Part shown: positions 56,354 through 64,000 of the stretch, in pieces
Layout: the number at the start of each line of letters is the position of its first letter
How positions within the stretch are numbered: the stretch's first letter is position 1
Source of the DNA: Epiperipatus broadwayi
Lineage: Eukaryota > Onychophora > Udeonychophora > Euonychophora > Peripatidae
Length of the DNA: 64,000 nt
Assembly (NCBI GenBank): GCA_028023455.1
Contig: JAQFVV010000012.1
Span: 11,690,499 to 11,754,498, forward strand
Reading direction: 5' to 3'
Notes under the pieces: generated by a model
What the model was told of the DNA's origin: nothing
What the model saw: only the letters and a program-made list of their open reading frames with translations
Databases searched by the model: none
Translations under genes and position numbers: made by a program

Positions 56354-57093
56354 CCTTTCAAAGTATTAGTTAACAAAGACTACAAGGATAGTTGAAAGTG
56401 CTCCTAAGTGACATTTGTATTTTTTGTTCTTTTTAACAAATTTTAACTACTGTATTTTATAATATTTATTTATAAGTTTACATATATTCTTTTGAAGAAA
56501 TACAGACATTGATTTGTAGTATTAATATATATATATATTGTAATGCTTTCCATGTTTTTTAGATTCTGGTAGGTCTTTTTTTTACACACTATGAAGTGAA
56601 AGTTAATTAATCTATGGTAAGAAAATATCTTGTTCATATTTCTAAAAACATAGCTATATTTCCTGATTAACTGGCCTATTAATTATTGTGACTGGAATTG
56701 CTGTCGAAGTTAGTTTTAATTTATAAGAGGGAACCATCATCAATAGACTACTAACTTCCCCATATCCCATAATTTTGATGCAAATAACTAAAAGCTTGGG
56801 GTTATGATTTCTCATAACTTTATTTATTTTTTAGAGAATATTATTCCCAGAGCTTAATCAATAACTATTAAATAGAATGCAAAAGCAATTTCTTTAATTA
56901 AATATTAATTAACTATCATTCACAACATCTAATATTCAAATTAAAATGTACAAAGAGAGTGCTAAATTAATATCTATTTAAAATACTTATGCAAGAATTA
57001 ATAAAGAAAAAAATTTGAAAAAAAAACATACACTAATCCAAATATTATTAATCAGAAGAAAAGTTCTTGCTCCATTTAAATTCTTCTAGCTAG
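56354..57093. other. AT-rich spacer, nothing recognised
   Basis: This may include the 3' untranslated tail of the PLE fragment; an (AT)n run lies at 56525-56540. Confidence 0.45.
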
Positions 57094-57480
57094 TTAACTC
57101 TTTCAGCTCTTTGAGTGCTATGAACGCACATCAGGTGATGTTCAGATGATGTTTTGTTTTCTTTCTTTACTGACGTAAAAGGTATAAATGTGACGTAGAT
57201 GAAAATATGATTGTTAGAAAGCTCCATGACGTAGCTTTCAGAAAATGTTTATTTCAAAAAAATCGGTTAAAATTTAAATTTTTGGCAGCAGTTTTAATCA
57301 ACCACAGTATTTAATTCTTTTGTCTTTTTTAATAATTTTTGTACTTATCATGGAGCAATAAAAGACAAAAATAATTTACGGGCTACAGATGACATATCTC
57401 CGGTACTATTACAAAAATGGCTGACAGAAGCAGTTGAATGTAATTTTGTAAGTAACATTTAAAAAATTTTATTTTTTATT
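57094..57480 (+). mobile_element. Possible piggyBac-type terminus
   Basis: TTAA at 57094-57097 is followed by CTCTTTCAGCTCTTTGAGTG, reminiscent of the CCCTTT-type ends of piggyBac transposons, which insert at TTAA. Three TGACGTA motifs lie at about 57171, 57193 and 57229. At about 57346-57460 a plus frame reads NNLRATDDISPVLLQKWLTE before GTAAGT, which would serve as a splice donor. No matching opposite end and no transposase catalytic block were found, so the call is tentative. Confidence 0.25.
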
Positions 57481-57732
57481 TTTTTAGTAAAAGCATAATA
57501 TATTTTTATATAAATTACAATTTTTATTAATTATTTTTAGTTTGTAATTTGTGTGTGTTAGTTATTTATATTCGTATATAATTAATATCTAATGTAACTT
57601 TTAATGTTCTACGCTTATAAAAATAATGTTTTTCAAAAAGTATAATTTATTACGAAAATCATTAATTATGTTTATATATATAATATAATATGGTTTATAA
57701 GTAATTTGTTATAATTCTGATTCTTGTTTACG

Positions 57733-57874
57733 TTTTTCAAGTCTATAGCTAACAAATGATCTGTATGCAAATAAATTATATATATGTGATTCATGCTTTC
57801 GTTTTGGTATATGTTTCATAACATTATTTTCAAGTCAATAGCTAACAAATACACTATATGCAAATAAATTATAT
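57733..57874. repeat. Direct repeat, two copies 93 bp apart
   Basis: TTTTCAAGTCTATAGCTAAC (from 57734) and TTTTCAAGTCAATAGCTAAC (from 57827) are both followed by a TATGCAAATAAATTATAT block. Confidence 0.85.
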
Positions 57875-57902
57875 CTATGTAGTACAATAAATATAATAAG
57901 AT

Positions 57903-58043
57903 AGCATCACTTCTGTGCATAAAGAATATAAACATCACTTTTGTGCATAAATAATATAAGAATCACTTGTGTGCATAAAGAATATAAACATAACTGGTGT
58001 CCATAAAGAATATAAACATCACTGATGTACACAAATAATATAA
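57903..58043. repeat. Minisatellite, five units of about 28 bp
   Basis: Units follow the pattern ACATCACTTGTGTGCATAAA with GAATATAA, with small variations in each (for example GTCC for GTGC in the fourth). Confidence 0.9.
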
Positions 58044-58689
58044 AATGAAGAGATGAAACTCATTTTATCATAGTGATATAGACAGTAGCCTACAATTTCT
58101 AGTTTTAGACAGACAAGAAGCCAATCGCTATGATGATTTCTTTTGTATCTTTTATTAGGATGAATCTTTTTCTTTATAGATGCCTTTGACATTTAGAACA
58201 TTTGGGGTACAAGATAAAAATGAAGAAGTCATATCCGACATTTTTTGGAGATTGTGAAGCTGTGGATTATCTCAGGTAAGACATGTTATACATGTTTAGA
58301 AATATAGTTTTGTGAGGAATGCAAAGAAATTATCACTGAAGATGTATTTTCAATTTTAGTTAATGTTACTTATATTATGAACAAACAATAAAATAATAAG
58401 TATTTCGGATGTGAAAATTTCTTTTTTCCTTATTTTTTATATAGTTATCACTATTTATTTTATGTTTATTGTTTTCTTTAATGTTTCTAGTTTCTAGCAA
58501 TGTAATTGTTTTTGCTCTAATATAATTAAAACTGAAGTTATTGTGAAAATTGTGTGTCAGGCCAGTATTTTAAAAAGTTCAATATGGCGGCTTGAAGATG
58601 AATCAGTTAAACATTGAAAAGTAGTCACTATCGGTATGATCATTCATGATTAATGTTAATTGCCCAATAATTAAAGTTACAAATTGGGA
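58044..58689. other. Spacer with weak exon-like segment
   Basis: At about 58182-58275 a segment follows TTTCTTTATAG and precedes GTAAGAC, so it is bounded by splice-like dinucleotides, with a frame ending MKKSYPTFFGDCEAVDYLR. No homologue is recognised. TTCAATATGGCGGCTTGAAG near 58578 resembles a YY1-type promoter element. Both are weak. Confidence 0.2.
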
Positions 58690-58935
58690 GTAAATAATCT
58701 TAACTTACTGGTAAGATTATATCAGTTCTTATAATATACATGTCTTCCTTTGGGATCCCATGTTCCTTGACATTTAATTGGTCTCTCCTGCTGACATCTG
58801 GCCCATTCCATAGCTGAAGTAAGAAGCTCACATGTGATGGTCTCTTCATTGCAAAAGACTGTTTACAAGGCTTAGCTTCCATCTTGTGTGATGGCTTCAT
58901 TCCTGTGCAGATGCATTTCACTGCAACAGGTCACT
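58690..58935 (-). pseudogene. Unidentified coding-like island
   Basis: This stretch is markedly richer in G+C than its surroundings. The minus strand has a 73-codon open stretch (58921-58700), and a second frame reads ITCELLTSAMEWARCQQERP followed by IKCQGTWDPKGRHVYYKN, which looks more like real protein sequence. I do not recognise the family. It could be an exon, a processed pseudogene fragment or a transposon fragment; flanks give no decisive splice sites. Confidence 0.35.
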
Positions 58936-61900
58936 CTCACAAAAACCTCCACTCTAAGAACACATAACCAGAAAATTAAAAAAGACCCAGATCAAAGTTC
59001 TCTTCTTATTAGATTTTGATCCAGTTTTGAAACTTCTGCACATGTTATTATTATCATGATGCTTAGGTTTATAATCTTATACATTTATTCTTAACTTTCT
59101 GTAACAAAGTTCTTTTTTTTAGTAAATCATTTCCACCATTGTTAATCAATATCCTAAAGGTTTTCTTGATCGTAATCTTTGTACTTTTGGAATTCTTTTT
59201 GTTTATTTGGATTAGTAATCAGCATGCCTTTCTTTTATTTTTTTCAATTTCAACTTTTATTATACTATGGATAAATAATTTGAACCAAAAAAATGAACTC
59301 TCATTGTATGTTTAAAAAAATTACACTCTTTTTTTTAGCTCTTAAATGTCAATATATTTGGACCATCTATTTGTAGATGGTATAATATATATATATAGCA
59401 CCCTTTTCTATAGGTTAGAATCACCTCATTACAGTAAATTACTAAAAAATTTAAATTTAGAATGTGTTCTCTTTTGGTGATAGTTATATTGTATTGATAA
59501 TATCTTAAAAGTACAATTGAAAGCTAAATAAAAATATGTAATGTTTAAAATTATGATAAATAACTTAAAAAACAGTTAAGTAAAGCTAAAAATATTAATT
59601 ACATATGTTTGGAGAATCTGGCCATAATAAATAATGCATCTATAAATGTTTAAAGTATGTTTAAAAAGTTAAATTTTAATAGTTTAAACTTGTAATTAAA
59701 TAAATGCTATATTTAAAATTATAAATTATATTTAATAATTATAATTAATATATATTTTAAAAGTAACTTTTATGGTAGGAAAAGTTATATTTAATTCTAT
59801 ATTTTCCAAATTATTATTCCAAATTTTATATTATTGTATTATTTATTTAATATAATAAGTGTTGCAATTTATCATTTATTTTCAGACAGTAAATTGGATA
59901 CAATCTGTCTCAGCTATCAGTCATGTGACTTGTATAATATAGGTATTCACACATGCTTGCTAGTATTTGTATTAATAAATTTCAAAATATTTTTTAAATT
60001 GCACTATAGAATTGAATATATTTATTTGCCTATCATAAGGGAAAATATTAAATCAGTCATTATAAAATGTTTTAAATAGTATTATAAGATGAATACAGTT
60101 AATAAAAAATTAAATATTTTGTTTTAAAATAAAATAGATAAATTAAATATTAAAGGTGGGATAAATTTATTAAATATTGTTTTTAAAAGTCATTTTAAAT
60201 GTTTAATTAATTTTAGTAAGGTATAATAATTGGACTTAAAATTAATATTTTAAATAATATTTTAAAATTATAATGAGTCATTTTATTTTTTAAAATTAAT
60301 TGTGTAATACTGTAGCAATATGCAAATTTGGTATCAAATGAAAAGTAAAAATCCCCCAATAGAATGAGGTATTTTGTAGGGTATAAATACTGTTGCATGG
60401 TTGATTTTGTCAGTGATGATTGATATAATACTAATTTGAAAAAAAAAATTATTTTAGTCAATTTTTAGTGCTCTCGTGTAATTTACTTGCAAACTAATAG
60501 GATATTTATTTTTAAGTATTCGCAAAAAGAGCTTAGTATAAATATATTTTAATAACTTTATTAAAAATATGCATTGCTAATTTAAAGTTCCCTTTTTCAG
60601 GATTATTTGTCAAAACTTAATATAACTTCCCAGTAAAAAATATGGAAATGCCAATAAGGAAAACATATTTAATGAAGAAAATTTTAAAAATGAAAATAAT
60701 ATTTGTTAATATAATATTAATAGTATTGACCAAGAGAACTATTCTTGTAAGCACAGAATTATTTTGGACATTGTACAGAAAGCTTAACAGAAAAGCTACT
60801 TGCAGATTAAAAGTGAACCATGCATTTTTTTATAATAACAAGATAGTCGTACTTATGACTGACAAATAATACGACAAATTTATAAAAGTTTTATGGAAAA
60901 ACAATGCTATAGAAATAAATGTTTTATTATTTTTGAAGGAAAACAATGTAGATATTTTAAAGAAAAGCTGTCATAAATAATTTCAAAATGAATACTTTAA
61001 AGTGTATGTGATAAACCTGAATTATATAAGGTTATACATGTTCATAAAATTATTTAAAAAAACTGATAATTTAAACAATAATGGAAACAGTTATAATTAG
61101 ATAATAAATAGTAAATTATCCTGAAAAATAAACTTGCAAAGAAATGGATTATAAACCAGTAATTACTGAATTTATGGAGATAGAAAAATTTCAAAATTGC
61201 ACAAAAAGTTTTATCCAGATTGCCCATAATTAAATTACCGGGACATGATGCATCACCAAGCCAATACAGGATCCTCTAGAATGGAAGCTTCAAGTTATTA
61301 TTTTTCAATTTTATGACTTTATTATTATTTTAATAGTCATTGTTTTGGACAATAAAAACTATAAACTATAATTCTATGAACTTTTCCAGAATGGATCAAT
61401 GATTATTTTATTTCATTTTCCTAGATTTTTCAGATGTCGTATTATTTTTTTTTATTATTCATTTTTTAAAACTTCTCTAATCGCACCAGAAGGATTTACA
61501 ATGCATGTGCAAATTCGGGGCAGTTGTTCATCATCAAGCAAAAGAAACTTAGCAACAGCTGGGGGTTTTAGAAGCTCTTAGGAGAACTTTTTTTAAAAAA
61601 AAAAACTCTTGAGAAAATAAAATAAAAAACATTGGAACTTTAGAAAATACATTTGTCAGCTGAAGATATACATAATTATGGTTTTGACTTGTTTTATGAA
61701 TTTTTAAAATCTAATATTATTTTAATTAGAAGAGTAGGCACATGAATATTAATTCAGTATTAATGATATTATAATCTTATAGTAAAATAATTTGATAATT
61801 TAAATAAGTTAACATTTTCAGTGTAAAAGTATGGATGTATTTCATGTATGCAATGTTTTATTTAATTAATGGACATGACATGAAGATGTCATAAGTGGTG

Positions 61901-64000
61901 ACAAGTTGATATCACTTAGGTAATAGTTGTGAATATTGATATGTTTTATGATGTATTTCTTTTTTTTTTGCAGATTGCCAATGAATTATAATGTATAGAA
62001 GTATAAATGTAAGTTGTATGTAAATGCATTTGTACAACACATTTAAATTATGAGATTAGAATTTATTTTTGGGAATATGCATACTTTAATTTCATACTAG
62101 TAATATAACACAACATAATAATGAATAGTTATATGATTCTTTTAAAAAAAGCTTTAATATTATTAGATATTTAAAATATAAATAATGATTATTTTTGTAT
62201 GTTGTTTAAGAATATGGTATAGGAAAGTAAAACAGATTTTTCTTGTAGAGTAGTGAGATCATTCTAATTAAATTGAATTTTGTTTATTATTTTGAATATG
62301 TGAGTTACTCATTTGTCGGTGTAAGATTTGAGAAATCTATTAAGAAATGTTGATAAGATAGTGACTTAGGGAATAAGCTGGATAACATAAAACCAAAGAG
62401 ATGATATCAATGTAGGATGTATTAGAGGAATAGGAGTAGCATTTTTGTAATCTTATTAAGTGTACAGCATAGTTAATAATGCCCTGTAGTTGTATATTTA
62501 TTTGTGGGAAGCGTCTATTTTCTTTAAGTATTGATGTTTCAATAAGGCTGAAGGAATAGCTTTGAAATCATTGTTAATAGAGGTCATTAGACAGAATAGG
62601 TCATGCCTCTATTTTTTATAGATACACTGTGCCATGGTATTTTTATGCAATATGTACTAGGAGTTAGACTCTAGTTTTTCTTCCCTAGGCCTACATGTCT
62701 AGTCACTATCTGGGTTTCCAAAGTAACTACATCATACAGTATTGTATATTTTGTAAAGAAATAATAAATAATTTGGAATTTAAGATATGCTATTGTCTGA
62801 ATAAAATAAGTTCATTTACTTGTAAGAAGGAGTAGAGTTTGTGCAAGTTGGCATTGAAAATTGAACAAACCAAAAATAATAAAGAATCATAAAATATGTT
62901 CTAAATTTATTTTGGAAATAAAATAAATTTCAGGAATAAAATAAATAAAGCAAAGTTGCTTTTTGAAATGTTAAATAACTTTTAAATATTTTATTTCATT
63001 TTTTATGAGTATTGCATATTTGTAAGATATGTTATAAAGCAAAATGATATAAACAATAAGCATAGGTACAATTTTGTATTTATTTAAATAATAAGGAATA
63101 CATCAATGGTTACATCTATTCAGTATTAGAGTAATGTTAGGTAGGATATATTGTATTTAATGATCATAGTATAGTAACAACAATGTCCACATATTGTACT
63201 AATAAATTAACAGTAGAGATTTTATATAGTATTTTTCAACATTGCAAAATGAAAATTGTTTAGTAAAAATATCCATACTCAATATTATTATTTTTGTGTT
63301 TTCCGTACTATGTTTCAATGAATGTTTTACAGAGAAGCATAGTTAAATAATATTTAATGATATGATGTGTTTAAATAAGTATAAAGAAATGTAATTTCAT
63401 CATAAAAAAATTGATCACAAAGAAATAAATAAAATTGTATTGTTTTATTATTATTATTTTTAAGTCAGAGTAAAGACTTAAATAGATTCTCTATTGTTTT
63501 TTTAATAAATATAATTAATAAGAAATGTGTATAATGGTGCAAATTTAGGATGTCAAGTGTAAATATTGTAAATAAATTGTTATTTTTATTTTATTGTTAT
63601 AATAAAAACTTTGTTAAAATTTGTTTGTTTTTTTAAAAAAAATTGTGTGTTCAGACTATTTTTTCTTCCATTACAATGCATGATACACACAAAATATTTG
63701 AATCAAACATAATATTTTTGGATAGAAATAAATAAAGTATTAATTTTAAGAATTGTAATATTTTCTTGGAATTTATTCATTTAAGAAATCACATTTTTAC
63801 ATTATCTTATGGTCATAAATTGATTATTATAATAGTACATCAAATTATATGCTATCCATTGCCACACATATTTTCAGATTATCAAATACTACCACATATT
63901 TATTACATTATTACATGAAGATAAAAGATTATATTCTAGTATTTTTTTGATATTATTATGGTAATAAAATTATAGAGAAAAGAAAAGATATAATATTAGT
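58936..64000. other. Long AT-rich region, nothing firmly recognised
   Basis: Short open stretches (59834-60079, 60642-60869, 61399-61581) have no recognisable motifs. The least AT-biased parts are 61225-61280 and 61470-61590 (frame fragment LPGHDASPSQYRIL and a GGSSSSKRNLATAGG-like stretch), which may be old coding fragments but cannot be assigned. The last 2.4 kb is uniformly AT-rich and stop-rich. Confidence 0.45.

Noticed and set aside
59834-61581. Short plus-strand open frames as host genes
   Set aside because: AT-driven composition (Ile, Lys, Asn, Phe, Tyr), no motifs, and lengths within chance expectation.

Overview
This is a eukaryotic, almost certainly metazoan, intergenic window. 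It is very AT-rich (roughly three quarters A+T by eye). No intact host gene is convincingly present. There are no operons, ribosome binding sites or prokaryotic signatures. What can be recognised is a dense graveyard of transposable elements: hAT and pogo/Tigger-like DNA transposons, Penelope-like elements (PLEs) with GIY-YIG endonuclease, a Gypsy LTR retrotransposon, RTE-type and other non-LTR retrotransposons, tRNA-derived SINE-like insertions and many foldback elements. This mixture suggests an invertebrate with a large repeat-rich genome; the species cannot be named from the sequence. Several families vary at TG/CA positions where a CpG is expected, as in a CpG-methylated genome.

Layout. 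0.3-0.8 kb: internally deleted hAT with 8-bp target duplications. 2.66-4.88 kb: two degraded PLE copies in inverted orientation, one carrying a 232-bp palindrome. 5.4-10.7 kb: head-to-tail units of a dispersed repeat carrying a type I hammerhead ribozyme motif, split by a 4-kb hAT element that itself contains a Tigger-like element. 11.6-12.9 and 20.5-22.2 kb: two copies of one duplicated segment, the second hit by foldback insertions with long target duplications. 13.0-13.7 kb: foldback repeats. 14.7-15.1 kb: an inverted dimer of the hammerhead repeat. 15.9-19.75 kb: Gypsy element, minus strand, missing its 5' LTR. 19.8-20.3 kb: PLE fragment. 23.2, 32.5 and 33.1 kb: tRNA-like short insertions. 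28.0-29.95 and 45.74-46.41 kb: RTE relics. 30.3-31.3 kb: foldback repeats. 36.74-36.95 kb: extreme G-rich tract. 38.3-40.4 kb: purine-rich, coding-like decayed region. 40.7-42.5 and 48.4-49.3 kb: further Tigger-like elements. 42.5-45.6 kb: non-LTR retrotransposon. 50.0-51.6 kb: hammerhead repeats around a PLE fragment. 52.4-53.3 and 55.6-56.4 kb: PLE fragments. 57-59 kb: a possible piggyBac end, short tandem repeats and one unidentified coding-like island.

The most interesting system is the hammerhead-bearing repeat. Eleven partial or complete units are visible, eight keeping at least part of a recognisable ribozyme. The best copies have the CTGATGA and GAAA core boxes, a stem II, a short stem III and a two-part stem I, with apparent compensatory changes in stem I. 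Units occur head-to-tail with spacings of about 363 and 473 bp, and some lie beside PLE fragments. This matches retrozymes, the non-autonomous hammerhead retroelements described in plants and animals and thought to be mobilised in animals by PLE-type machinery. A second theme is short palindromic insertions flanked by 11 to 18 bp duplications, which look more like target-primed retroposition of hairpin RNAs than like cut-and-paste MITEs.
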